DNA of 64,000 nucleotides from Globodera rostochiensis (Eukaryota > Nematoda > Chromadorea > Rhabditida > Heteroderidae). The stretch lies in NCBI GenBank assembly GCA_018350325.1, contig JAEVLN010000011.1:62001-126000 (forward strand), read 5' to 3'. The notes under the pieces were generated by a model. The model had not been told where the DNA came from, ran no database searches, and saw only the letters and a list, made by a program, of their open reading frames with translations. This document shows positions 11,871 through 23,094 of the stretch, piece after piece (position 1 is the first letter of the stretch; every line of letters begins with the position of its first letter). The translations under genes and the position numbers were made by a program.

Positions 11871-12940
11871 ATTTTGATTTAAATGAAAGTTTAAAAACAG
11901 CGCCTTGACAGTTAAACAATTTAGTCACAAATAATTAAATAAATGAAGAAAAAACCGTCAACACACACAATAAATTTAGCGCAAATATCCCGTTATAGCT
12001 TAATAACATATTGATAAATGCTTAAAACAACAAATAAATTTATATAAAAAATCAATTTATCAAATTAATTAAACTAGTTTATTGAATTAATGTGCCATTG
12101 GTCCCGATCATCTAAATTGTGATCAGATCGGTGGAAATGAATTCTCCCTCTTGCAAGAATAATTTTAAAAAACAAAAATAAAAATAAACAATAAACCGCA
12201 ATTCATTTCATATCTTCCTGTATTTTGAATTCTTATTGAGGATATTACGCGGAGATTTATTTGCCTTAATAATGAATTTTTCATGTTACATATTTCAATA
12301 TTATTTAAAATAAAATTATTGCATTTAAAATTATGACTGGAAAAAACAAAACCCCGACACAACCTTTACAGCAAGATCTACCTATATTTATTTATAATAA
12401 AAAAAATAGATACAAGACAGCCAATATAAAAAATATTAAAAATTTAAAATTAGCAAAATACGTCATACTGAAAAAAAATATACTTACCAAACTCAATAAA
12501 AAAAATTAGAATTAAATCAAAATTTTATACTATTATAAATAATAAATGATAAATTATTCGAATAAAACGAGTCTAGTAGATATAATTATATTTTTTTTCA
12601 ACGATTACAAAAAAATTTAATAGCAGATTATATTCAAAAATAATAATAAAATTTAATTTGGAATTTTTTATAAACTTTCTTATTTTAGCAATGCATATGT
12701 AAAATTGGTTTTCTATCCTTTAAATTTTTTTTAAATTAGAAAATTATTTTAAAATTGAATACATTTAATTATGATTATTCGTCATTTTAATTAAAATTTA
12801 TCAGATTTTCTTAGCCACAAATATCGCTAAAAACAACAAAATTTAAGAAAGGTTTACTAAATATTTAAATATGTTTTATTACTTTATTAGCTTAGTTTAT
12901 GTGGTTTTCTCTAGATGACCCTTTTTAATTAATAATTTTT
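11871..12940. other. AT-rich stretch with one GC-richer patch
   Basis: A 70-bp GC-richer patch at 12090-12155 is open on both strands (plus: GPDHLNCDQIGGNEF; minus: GEFISTDLITI) and cannot be assigned. The rest is A/T-rich filler. Confidence 0.4.
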
Positions 12941-12947
12941 TTGAAAG

Positions 12948-13106
12948 ATGTTGCTCCGATGCGCGTTGATACAGATGGATCGGGTGCTTTAGGCTATGCG
13001 GTACATAGTAATTGAAACAGTATATTATCTTTATTTAAATAGTTAATAAAAAAAAAATTATTTAAAGAAGCGCGAATTGGGTCGCTTTAAAAAGACGACC
13101 TGTTAA
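12948..13106 (+). CDS. Two-exon 3' gene fragment with a 67-bp intron (model)
   Basis: Exon 1 (12948-13000) follows TTTTTTGAAAG and ends GCG|GTACAT. It reads VAPMRVDTDGSGALGYA, with 11 of 17 codons starting in G. Exon 2 (13068-13106) follows ATTATTTAAAG and continues in phase as KRELGRFKKTTC to a TAA. The intron has a TTAATAA branch-like site and is 67 bp, a common size in compact invertebrate genomes. The DTDGSG string recalls an EF-hand loop, but the required Glu at loop position 12 is missing, so this is not claimed. Upstream exons not found. Family unknown. Confidence 0.38.
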
Positions 13107-13379
13107 TTTGATTTGGAGAAATTTATCATTTGAAATTTACGAAATTTATTTATTATATGGTGGATTTTTAATGATTTTATTTTTACTTGGATTAAATTAT
13201 TTTTCACGTAAAAAGAAGTCATGTATTTTAGCCTTGTAATTTTATTGCCGGCAAATATTAATAGATGACGATTTATCGGCTATTTTTTTAATTGTTTTGT
13301 AATGGTTTTATTTTATTGGTATTTTCACTCAGAATATAGAATATCTTACAATTAAAAGCAGATAAAATAATTTAGGAAT

Positions 13380-13485
13380 AATAATAAATTCACTTGGGCT
13401 GGCCCGAAGTCGTAGCACCAACATTAGCCCCGCGACGAAGGTCGGCTAAATGCTCAGCAATCCGTTGCAATGCAAAGTTAGGTAA
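13380..13485. other. GC-rich island, coding strand ambiguous
   Basis: About 100 bp of raised GC. The minus strand is open to a TGA (LQRIAEHLADLRRGANVG...) with 10 of 25 codons starting in G but no upstream acceptor. The plus strand is open with a CCGAAG acceptor and a TTAG|GTAAAT donor (VAPTLAPRRRSAKCSAIRC). Both cannot be right. Confidence 0.35.
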
Positions 13486-14178
13486 ATGGTAATAAAATAT
13501 GTTTTTATTCTTCCTCAAATTAACCAAATAAAACAGTTAAAAAATCCTATATATTTCTTAACTTTATTTTTACTGAAACTTTTAAAATAAACTTTGCTGT
13601 TAACAACAATAACTCTGAAACCTTAAACGGATGGATGGATAAGGAGTGTAGGATCGGCCACAGCTTTGCTATTTGGCTTCAACTGGAGATGGGAGCTCAA
13701 AAACTGATTGACATTGCTAAAATATAATTGACAGATAGATTACAGAAATTATAACAACTCAAGATAAAAAAAAAAACTAAAAATTCTCTGAAACAAAGCA
13801 GTAATTAAGCTAAATATAAAAAAATGGATAAAATATTCTCTAATAAAATTTAATTTTGGCAAATAAATTTGTTAGAAAAATAAAAATAGTTAATTAATTC
13901 CATTTAAATGAAAATAATACTAAATAAAATTTATGATAAATATAAAAGCGGGAATTTCTTGAGAATAAAACAAAGTGTTTTTTTTGCAATTTTTAACAAC
14001 AAATTCATATTATCAAATAAAGACATTTATTTCTATTAAACTTTTTTGATTATCTTAGCTTATATCACTAAGCGAAGTTAATGTTAGCCGCTAGCTTTTT
14101 TTGCATTAATAATAACAAAGGCTTTTGTATCCTGTAACGCAATTTGATTCATTTTTATATTAAATTTATAAAAAAATC

Positions 14179-14376
14179 TTGCACTGCTTTATTTTAAAAA
14201 CCTTTTTGATTATTTTGAAAACCTGTAAAACATTATTTCTGAAGGGTGTCGCTTTATGTTGGATCCATTTTTGCGAAGCAGTGAATCGGCAGTTGAACCT
14301 CGCAAAAGTTACAAGTGAGCAGCAAGCCATGTGGAATAAACTTTGCCAGTTTACCGGAGAAATTTGGATAAAATAG
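14179..14376 (+). CDS. Open frame of 65 codons, weak
   Basis: The C-terminal 40 codons lie in a GC-richer patch and read CEAVNRQLNLAKVTSEQQAM then an amphipathic tail. A CTGAAG acceptor-like site at 14240-14245 would start an exon in this frame. No ATG is present in a good position, and the minus strand is also open over the same stretch. Unknown family. Confidence 0.22.
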   Translation: MHCFILKTFLIILKTCKTLFLKGVALCWIHFCEAVNRQLNLAKVTSEQQAMWNKLCQFTGEIWIK

Positions 14377-14917
14377 ACATTATGCATTTGAATTTTTTTA
14401 GCTACAAGAGTCTTTTTAGACTTATTGCATTTTTATAACTTGAGTATAGTTAAATTATTTATAAATATAGGATAACTAAAAAGCATTATCTCTTTCGATA
14501 TTTATTTATTGTTTTAAATTAATGGCTCGGTACTAAAAATCATTGTTCTATAAATATATTCCAGCATTATGAGATTTACATAAAACAGTAATTTGTTTAA
14601 ATATGTCTAATTTAATATTTTATTTGTGAGTTATTTTATTTATGTTTGCAAAATAATATGTTTTTATTTTTTTATATTTGGCTTAAGAAACGTTAAGTTT
14701 CTATAACCTTTCGCACTCGATTTTTCCTTTCTCCGCAAATTTATTCAAGTTAAATATGGAAATGTTTTGTGTTTGAGGATTATTCTATTGGTATTCGAGT
14801 AACTTTGTCGGAAATCGGGAGAAAAAAAGCAACTACGCAGTGTCAGCTTCATGACAAGCAGTGTTCCTTTTTTCGGATGTATCTGTGCCCTGATATTAAG
14901 ATTATTATCATATTAAA

Positions 14918-16350
14918 ATGAAAAAATAATTTATTATTCAAAATGTCTTTATTTACACTGCAATTATTTTAAATATAATTTTTTATAGTTGAAACCAGCA
15001 GAGCTATTACCTGCCAAAAAAGTTTACTTTTTCCATTATATGTTTCCATTAACCTTTAGAAAATTTTTATAACATGTTTCATTAATAAATATGTTTTTGT
15101 TTTTTCGTACATTTAATAGTATTTATTTTGTTTTTGATTTACTTTAGGCATACTCTCTCGCAAATTGTAATACGTAATTAACTATCAATATTTGACTTTA
15201 AATAAGAACTTTTGTGTTAAAATCTTTTATATTGCCTCAGTTTCTTTTAAAAAAATTGTAATTATTTTTACTATTTTTGAAAGAGATTAATAAAGCACCA
15301 ATTTACTTACTTTCACGAAAATGTTGGGTACCAAAGTTGATTATAAAGCTTAAATCTTTCAAAATTTAACATTATTTTAAAAACATAAAGATTTACTTCG
15401 ATGTATTATATTTTATTTGTAATTTTAATTTTTTTTATTTCTTTACAATTCGTGACTTTGGAAATTCACATATTAAAAACTTGAAAGGGTAAATAGAAAA
15501 TTTAAAATCTTTACAAATATGCCTATATATTTTTTTTTGATTTTACATTATTTTCGTTTTATAACATGTATATGAATTTATTCTAATAAAATTTGTATGT
15601 TTTTTAAATTTATTTTTAAAATATGTCTATTTAAAATTTTATTTGTCTCTTTTACTTTATTTATATTTGTTTTAACTCGGATTGAAAACGAACACCCCCG
15701 ACAACAAAAATAATGATAATGTCAGGATTTTAATACCTTTACTAACAACAATCATTCATTATAAGTTAATCAATATTTATTAATAGATTAATAATCAAAC
15801 TTTGTTACACCAGTTATAATAAAATAATTTAAAAGGTTATGTTTTATCACGTGGGAAAAAGATAGACGCCACCAAGAACATGGACATCATTCGGCGTCAT
15901 AAATTTTGTTTTATAATCTTTTATCATTATTATTTTTTATCATTGAATTCGATTGTTTATAAATAGGTTATAGAATTGGGTATTTTAATTTCTCTGTTTA
16001 TCATTTATTATATTTTTGTATTAGATAATTGGAATTATCTTTAGTTTTCGAACTTTCTAAAAAAAAAAAAGCAACTCAGCCTTCAGATATTCTTTTATTT
16101 ATGTCAGCTCATTTGATTTTGAATTAAATAAATTTTTTTTAAATAATTAGTGCAGCAGGCAGCAAACTTAATTAAATTCTCGTTTTGTTCTTTTTAGATA
16201 TTTCAAATTTATTTTTATGTTTTTACAACGCTAAAATGTTGCCATTTTTGTTAGATTGTCACATTTTTTTAATAAACTTGAAATTAATTACTTTATTAAA
16301 TAAAATATATTTATTTCTTATAGAATTAAAAAATTTGCTGCCATTATAAT
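14918..16350. other. AT-rich stretch, nothing firm
   Basis: Long A/T runs. A 20-codon GC-richer frame at 15835-15900 ends in a stop and is unsupported. Blocks near 14590-14680 and 15590-15680 resemble each other weakly and may be another eroded duplication. Confidence 0.4.
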
Positions 16351-16352
16351 CA

Positions 16353-16556
16353 ATGATGTTATGTCTAGTTTTATTCATTTGGTTTATGTTTAATTTTATT
16401 TTAATATCACAGACTTGTTTATTGTTTTTGCCGCTGCCGCTTTTTCTTTTATTTCATTTTATTTTTATTCCCTCATCAGATTTTTCAATATTTTTAGGTT
16501 ATTTTGCTTTGGCGGAGTCTCATTTTGCACTTAGTGTGCTTTGTTGTAAGCTTTGA
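16353..16556 (+). CDS. Hydrophobic small ORF (67 aa), possible membrane protein
   Basis: ATG-to-TGA frame. Residues 1-22 (MMLCLVLFIWFMFNFILISQ) and 24-45 are long hydrophobic segments with a proline-rich turn, followed by a polar tail ending LSVLCCKL. T-rich DNA makes Phe/Leu/Ile runs by chance, so the membrane prediction is weak evidence. A GC-rich, possibly transposon-derived tract follows directly. Confidence 0.28.
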   Translation: MMLCLVLFIWFMFNFILISQTCLLFLPLPLFLLFHFIFIPSSDFSIFLGYFALAESHFALSVLCCKL

Positions 16557-16584
16557 TGTTGAGCCCGACAACGTTTTCCCTTAA

Positions 16585-16680
16585 AATAAACTCCCGGGAG
16601 TTCTATTGCAACCCCACCTCAAAAAGAGGGGCTCTATTTTAGGGTGTGGGGGCTCTAATTCAAGGGGAGAAGGTTCTATT
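16585..16680. repeat. G-rich tract resembling the end of a pogo-like element
   Basis: Contains GGGGCTCTATTTTAGGG, GGGGGCTCTAATTCAAGGGG and AGGTTCTATT, three spaced units of the kind (G)nCT-CTA-TT. They resemble, in inverse orientation, the C-rich tract at 1732-1790 next to the pogo transposase fragment. It includes the palindrome CTCCCGGGAG at 16590-16599. No transposase is adjacent. Interpreted as a relic end of a related non-autonomous element. Confidence 0.35.
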
Positions 16681-16880
16681 GTTCAACCTATTTTTTTCAG
16701 AAAATACTAAAAAATGCAATTTTTGCACAGATTTATGGCAATGTTTGTACAATTTTGACTTTTTTGTCTTCAACAATTTTTTGAAAAAGGCGGAGGATAT
16801 CCAATCGAATCTAATATTAATCTTTACATAATGACTATTTTCATCTTGTAAATTTTTATGGATATTTTTTAAATTTATTT

Positions 16881-17080
16881 ATCATAAAAATTAACAGTAA
16901 ATGATGCTAAAATAATTCCGAGCAAATAAACAAAATTTATTTATTTATTTATATATTTATTAACATAAGCGTGAGTTTTTGACGTTGGTATGATTGGTAA
17001 ATTATAAATTCAAAACCAATATTGAAATATTAAATACAAAACTATCACGATAAATAGCACAACAAAAAATTAAAAAATTC
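16881..17080. repeat. Local direct duplication, copy 1 of 2
   Basis: Matches 17272-17450 almost base for base: ATAAAAATTAACAGTAA, GAGCAAATAA, TATTTATTAACATAAGCGTG, GACGTTGGTATGATTGG, then an ATTCAAAACC and ATCACGATAAATA block. Offset about 391 bp. No coding frame or element ends. Confidence 0.85.
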
Positions 17081-17271
17081 AATATAAATGTATTAACATT
17101 ATACATAAAAAAGAAGCAATTGAGCACAACAATCGCCTTTTCTCAAAGGACGATATGGTTTTGTTCATAATATTCTAAAAGAAAAAAATTAAATATTATA
17201 CTAATCTAATCTGTAATACATATAATTAAGACAATGCTAAAGATAAATACTAAATTCTATAACCTTATTCT

Positions 17272-17450
17272 TGATATAAAAATTAACAGTAATGATTGAA
17301 TTGCGAGCAAATAATTTTATTTTATATATTTATTAACATAAGCGTGAGTTTTGGACGTTGGTATGATTGGCAAATTATAAATTCAAAACCTATATTAAAA
17401 TATTAAATACAAAAATATCACGATAAATAACAACAAAAAATTAAAAAATA
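17272..17450. repeat. Local direct duplication, copy 2 of 2
   Basis: Second copy of the block at 16881-17080, with few substitutions, so this is one of the younger duplications in the window. Confidence 0.85.
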
Positions 17451-17668
17451 TTTATAAATTTTGTTTGCCAATAAAATTCACGCACAACTAAACTTGTAAA
17501 TACTTAGAAATGATGGATAAACAATTCTGAAAAGATGGATAAATTTGAAAATAAAAGAAATATTAAGCTGAAACTTTAAACAAATAACAGAAAATTTGAA
17601 TAAATATAGTTGAAAAGCGTACAAATTACCTTATTATTAATTATAATATTTATTCCTACATAGGAAAC

Positions 17669-17752
17669 ATGATGGAACAGACTTTTGTAGCTGCTGTCAA
17701 AGTGTCATTGGCTGCGACAAAAGAAGTAGAGAAAAATATTTTTAAACAATAA
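17669..17752 (+). CDS. Small ORF, 27 aa
   Basis: ATG ATG start to TAA. It reads MMEQTFVAAVKVSLAATKEV then EKNIFKQ, an amphipathic helix-like peptide; 11 of 23 central codons start with G, and GC falls sharply at both ends. The +2 frame is also open after a CCTACATAG acceptor (KHDGTDFCSCCQSVIGCDKR), so the alternative is a terminal exon in that frame. Function unknown. Confidence 0.3.
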   Translation: MMEQTFVAAVKVSLAATKEVEKNIFKQ

Positions 17753-17754
17753 AA

Positions 17755-20700
17755 AATTAACATGTTTATATAAATCTATAAAAAATAATGTAGAAAACAA
17801 AAAAATAATCTGTATGCTATTGAAAAAAAATCATATTGAAACTTACAAAAACACAAAAATAATTATCAAAAGTAATTTTTAAAATAATGACGGAAAACTT
17901 ATTTTTTAAAAATCAATGCAATACTCTTTTAGTAAACATTAATAAAAGTACAGAATAAAACATTTTATTAGGTAATTTATAAAATAGCAACGCATTATTA
18001 CATAAATAACATAAGTTTATAAATGAATTGAACGAAACTGTATTATCACCAAATTTTTTTTAAATAAAAAACAAAATTAAATTAACTTTTTTTCATTATT
18101 TATAAATATTAATTAAATTTAATCAAGCTTTCGAAGACCATCAGGATTAATAAAAATATAAAAAAAGGATAAATCACAAGAGTGTCGAAGACAGGTACCA
18201 CGAGGAAAGGAATGTCATGTTAAAAAATTAAAGCAATATTAAACTTAAAGGCTTAATTGTAAATATAAATTCATAAAATCTCAAATACCTTCAGAATATT
18301 GTAAAGTTTCACATTACTTTACCGTTTTGGTGACGATGGCAGGTGCTTCGTCAAAGCAAAAACAAAAAAGTATACCTTTACAAGATAAATTTATATAGAA
18401 AAGAAGATAAATAAATTATGTAGTCATTTTAATATTTTGGAATTTGTATTAAACGAATATGCTTATATTTAAGACGAGAAAAATTAAACATATTAATAAA
18501 ATATCCAATTAAAACAAAAATGTGTATTTATTTATAAAAAGGTAATTTTGGAAAAAAACAGACAACACTTTAAAATGTGTCCATGAATATAATTATGTCA
18601 AAAAAGAAAACAATTAAATTTGTTGATATGAATTTTTTTTAGTTCACGAGTTCTTGGTACGCTGAATTTATTTCGTTAAAATCTATCTGCCATATTAATT
18701 CTGGGTGTTGTTTAACAAGAGTAAACAATCCAGAGTTTATGTTTATTTGTATTGTGTCGAGGTGTTAAGAAATTATAAATTGAAATTAAAAAGTTATTGT
18801 TAATCTCCTTGTTTGATGTCGCCATTTCAATTTAAATAGTTTTCTAGCATAAAGTAAGTAAATAAAAAATATTAGTTTTAAATTTGACTCTTTTTCGAAA
18901 ACTTTTTTGAAACAGGTAAATAAATTTCAGAGCGTATTTTATTTTTGCTTTAAAAATTTGAACACTAAATTTTATTTTTAAAATAGATAACTTTCCTTAT
19001 TTTAAATACATGTTGAAGAATTTTTAATATTTGCATTAACAAATTGAAATTAATTATTGAATTTGAAAATTTTTTTTGAAAGCAATAAATAACTTTTTAT
19101 GCTATGTTTTTATTATTTTTAAATTCATTTTGTAATTTTAGCAAGGAACTGGAGCAGGCATACAGGTTGTTCCCTGGAAGTAGGGTGCTTTTTTGCGCTA
19201 AAAATGTTTGATATTTTGTTTTTAAATAATTTTAATTTTTAAACATCCGTTAAAGGAGTGCAAGAATATTTTCCTTTTATTGCTATCAATTTTTGAAACA
19301 TTAGCAAGTTAAAAAATATTTTTGAAGTTTTAAAACAGTCTTTTTGCTTAAGTTAATACAATTTTTAATATCTTCCGCTGCTGTTTCGATTTTTAAAAAA
19401 ATCGTTGACGGAAATCAGTGTGAGAAATGGTATATAAAGCGGCAAATTCATTGACCGAACCAATTGATTGACTAAAGACATTATTGTAATTTTAAAATAT
19501 GAAAACTTGTTTTCATTTTGTATCAATATGCTTTTCTTTTTATTTTAACTTTCCATTTACATAATAATTCTTTTTTCAAAGTTTTTGAATTATTTTTTAT
19601 AGTGTAAAAATACTTATACACAGGAAGTTTAATCGTTTTTTTATAATAATAATTAAATTTTGCGAAATTTTGTTTTTCAAAGACGAGCATAGTTTTTGTA
19701 TTAATAGTTTCAAACAATATTGATGGTAAAAATATTATTTAATAATGATTTAAATACTTTTGTAATTAAACTTTTTTCGATTCTTTAGGGTAATTTTCAT
19801 TGGAACAAATTTGTTGCACATTAGTTAGAAATGAATTTATTTACAATTTTTTTTAGATTAAAAGGATTTTAATGTATTTTTATTTAAATTATTCGCATTA
19901 ATGTACCTGATTGTTTTAATAATTATAGAATGCATTGTAAAATTGAAAATATAATTGATTTTATGGGTTATGTCAGTAAAACGGCGTAAGCAGTAATTGA
20001 ATTTAATCTGTGTTGTTGTTTGCTTCTCTATATTCATTACCCTTTTAATTAAAATTTTAAAATAATTATGTTTAGGTATTCAAAGCTCATTTATTTTATA
20101 GGTTGATTTATCTTTTGTGCTCATTTAATCAATAAAGATTTAAATTAATGATTTGTCAGTCCGTTGCTAATTTGTAAGGCAAATCAACATCTTTTTAATC
20201 TTTTTTCTGACAATTGATATTAAACGGCAATTGCCTTTTCGGAGTACTTTTCTTGACTCACAACGATCACATTATGTACTGATGATAATAGTATTCTGAT
20301 GGCTTTTTATATTTATTTATTTTCTAACAATGAGACTAATAAATAAATTAACCAACATTTATGTTTGTCATGATTGATAAAATACCAGACTTTGCATTCT
20401 ACTAATTATCGAATTGAATGGTTTATTCTTTAAAGATCAATAATGTTGACTTATTTTTTTAACATCTTTTCTTTAACGTAAGTTTTGCAATAATTTTTAA
20501 GAAGTACAAAAAGGCAAATTATTAATAAAAATTAACTCTAAGGCATAAAAGGTTTGAACTTAATTAATAAATTAAAAATCTATCTATCTATCATATCTTT
20601 TTAGAAGTACTATCTAGCTATCCAAGAATGGAATCAAAATTTATTTAAATTTTAGCAGTAAAAAATATGTAGAAGTGAACTCAGAAAGAACGGAAGATGA

Positions 20701-21455
20701 AATAATGATATGAAACAAATCACGTTAAGTTTCCTAAGATTATTTTTTTCGATCATTTGCTTTATCAAAAGAAAAATGCAATAAAAACAAAAAATGCACC
20801 CCTAAAAATCGACTTTCTGCTAAATCGATCTTATTTCTGTTAAAGAACAATAAAAAAAATATTTAAAACTAACAACCTGATTTTTTGATCTTATTTTTGC
20901 TAAATCAGTCTTTATTTCAACCATGCACGTTTTCATTTCCGCCAAATATGTCCTTTATCATATTTGTCAGATATAAATAATTTGATTATTAACAAATTTT
21001 CAAAAATACTATAAACTTACTATTTATCAGCTGTTTGAAACATTATTATTTTGCGACAGTTTATGGTTATTATTTTTTATGTATTTGCTTTTTATCATTA
21101 ATATTAAACCTGTGCTGCTTTTTTGATTTTTAATTTTTTTGTTTTACGTTAATTAATAAAAGTCGAATTATCGATAAAATATTTAGAATTCTTTTGTAAT
21201 TGGATTCTATATAATATGTAATATCGTAATTAGTATTTAAATTATCGTACAAAATTTTAATGCATTATCAAGCGTCAAGCAAGGCTGTTTTTGTAATCTG
21301 AAAATTTATTAATTATTTTTACGATATTAATTTAATATCACGGTGGCTTTATTTTTCAGAGTTAACATTTAGCTGATATTTTTTTCTTACTTAATATATT
21401 TATTTTAGTTTTTATGATTTAAATATAATTTCCTTATAATAAATTTATTTAAAAT
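17755..21455. other. AT-rich stretch with scattered GC-richer patches
   Basis: Patches at 18165-18225, 18325-18390 (ATG frame MAGASSKQKQKSIPLQDKF to TAG), 19140-19205 (after an ATTTTAG acceptor: KELEQAYRLFPGSRVLFCA) and 19375-19450 (SSAAVSIFKKIVDGNQCEKW to TGA) are each open in at least one plus-strand frame. None has two matched splice sites or homology. Three TATC units occur at 20580-20592. The remainder is A/T filler. Confidence 0.4.
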
Positions 21456-21464
21456 TTTGTTTTG

Positions 21465-21560
21465 CTGGCGAGCGTTGTCCACGTGGCACGCGTGTTTCTT
21501 GAACGCACGGTGTCTCCCAGCTGATGTCTCATGTGCTGCGTCCGTTTAGCTTTTAGAGTG
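21465..21560. other. GC-rich island, strand ambiguous
   Basis: About 90 bp at well over 50% GC. Minus strand: after CACTCTAAAAG one frame reads KRTQHMRHQLGDTVRSRN and a second reads TDAAHETSAGRHRAFKKHAC, with 11 of 27 codons starting in G. The plus strand is open too (CWRALSTWHACFLNARCLPA). This could be an exon on the minus strand or a relic of a GC-rich element. Confidence 0.35.
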
Positions 21561-22479
21561 AAATCAATAAATATTTCAAATGATTTTATTGTTTAAATAA
21601 AATAAAATTGGCAACAAAAAAAGTTATTTTAAACTTTTACATTTGTAAATAATCTGGGCAGCTGAGCCTTCCCCGGACACATTATAAAACAAAATTTTGA
21701 AACTTTAAAAAAACTTTTTATTATTCTACTTTTACTTCAACCTTTTTTATTTGCTTTTTGTTTATCTTCTTTATATAAATACACGAAACTTTAGGACAAA
21801 CGCGATATTTTGTATGATCATGTTTTTTGATTTAAAATCATCAAAACCGTTGTAATTGTTTTTACGATTTCATATTATAAGATAATATATTGTGAGTTTA
21901 TGAGTTTACTATGTTTATTTTAGGATTTAATCAAAAATTTTGTTCAATTATTTTATTGTTTTTTTGAACGATTTCCCGCAATAATTACTATTTATTTGGT
22001 TTTTTTATTGTCTCCTTTTTACGTTAAATAAATAAATTTGAAAAAAAAAATTAATGAGAACAATTAGATATCGGCAGAATTCGTCTTTTTATTTTATCAA
22101 TTACCTTAAACCTTAACTTAATAACAAGCCTTAACAATAATAATAAATACAACTGAGAAAGGTTCAAATTTAAAAAAATGGTGATGTACATAATCTGGGA
22201 GTCGGAAGATCCGCCCAAAAAGAGGCAAAAAAAATGAAGAATTAGGAAACAAATAAATGTAGTTGGCAAATACATATAAAAGAAAAATTAAAGGCTAAAG
22301 CTATTCCGTCTAATTCTTGATAAAAGTCTAAGCTATCTAATTTTAACATTATTCAACCATAATAAAATGCTCGAACTCAAGCGAGTCCGAACCAACCCAC
22401 AACTTTGAAATCTTTTGACAAAATGTACATAACAAAATTCAAACAGTAAATTAATATAATTCATTAATTTCTGATGTGA

Positions 22480-22560
22480 TGGCCATCTTTAGGGGCGTAT
22501 TTTCATCCCCGCCCCCGCTGGGGATAAGATTTAGTGAATAAAAATCCCAGCCCTATCTAT
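22480..22560. other. GC-rich tract with hairpin, transposon-end-like
   Basis: Contains GGGGCGTATTTTCATCCCCG and an imperfect inverted repeat GCTGGGGAT ... ATCCCAGC separated by about 22 bp. C/G-run ends reading inward from CAGCGGGGGCGGGG occur in several DNA transposon families, but the second end and a target duplication were not found. The surrounding 21560-23010 is otherwise AT-rich without genes. Confidence 0.28.
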
Positions 22561-23012
22561 GAGTATAAATTTAGATTTTTTTAAAATAAAACAAACAAAG
22601 AAATTTATATAACAAAATAAATTATTAATTTAAGTTTAATTTGTAAAATTTTTATTAGATAAATCATTAGATTTTTTCATTTAAATTTAATTTAAGCTTT
22701 TATTGTTGGAAATTTCTGCATTTTCACAACCCATAGACAGACAGAACACGAGGCTATGACCAGTTTCGTGGATGCTCATTCGTGCCAAATTGTTCTGTTG
22801 TAATTAAATGTACTCTTTAATCTTTTGATTTTTTTAATAACAAAATTTTATTTTTCAATGTTTACCCGTTTTTTCAATGGTTTCCACAATTTTTAAGCAT
22901 TTATAATAATTGTATTAATAATTTATTAGATAGTTCAGAAAGTTGATAATTACGAATTATTTTTGTTTGGTTATGTACCTTTACGGTATGTCAACAATTT
23001 GATAATTTTTAG

Positions 23013-23093
23013 ATGCCAGCTACCCGGTTTGGATTTCGTAGGGGTTTCCAGATGCTAACAGCCAGCCATTTATCGTTTTCTTTAAATTGTTAA
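23013..23093 (+). CDS. Small ORF, 26 aa
   Basis: ATG directly after an AATTTTTAG acceptor-like site, open to TAA; it reads MPATRFGFRRGFQMLTASHL and ends SFSLNC. The first two thirds lie in a GC-richer patch. A GTAGGGG donor-like site inside (23040) offers an alternative short first exon. No homologue recognised. Confidence 0.28.
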   Translation: MPATRFGFRRGFQMLTASHLSFSLNC

Positions 23094-23094
23094 T

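Noticed and set aside
12989..13000. DTDGSG in exon 1 of 12948-13106 as an EF-hand calcium loop
   Set aside because: Position 12 of the loop lacks Glu/Asp, and the flanking helices are not present.
15869..15896. GACGCC ... GGCGTC inverted repeat as a regulatory site
   Set aside because: Only 6 bp per arm with a long loop and no second copy; expected occasionally by chance.
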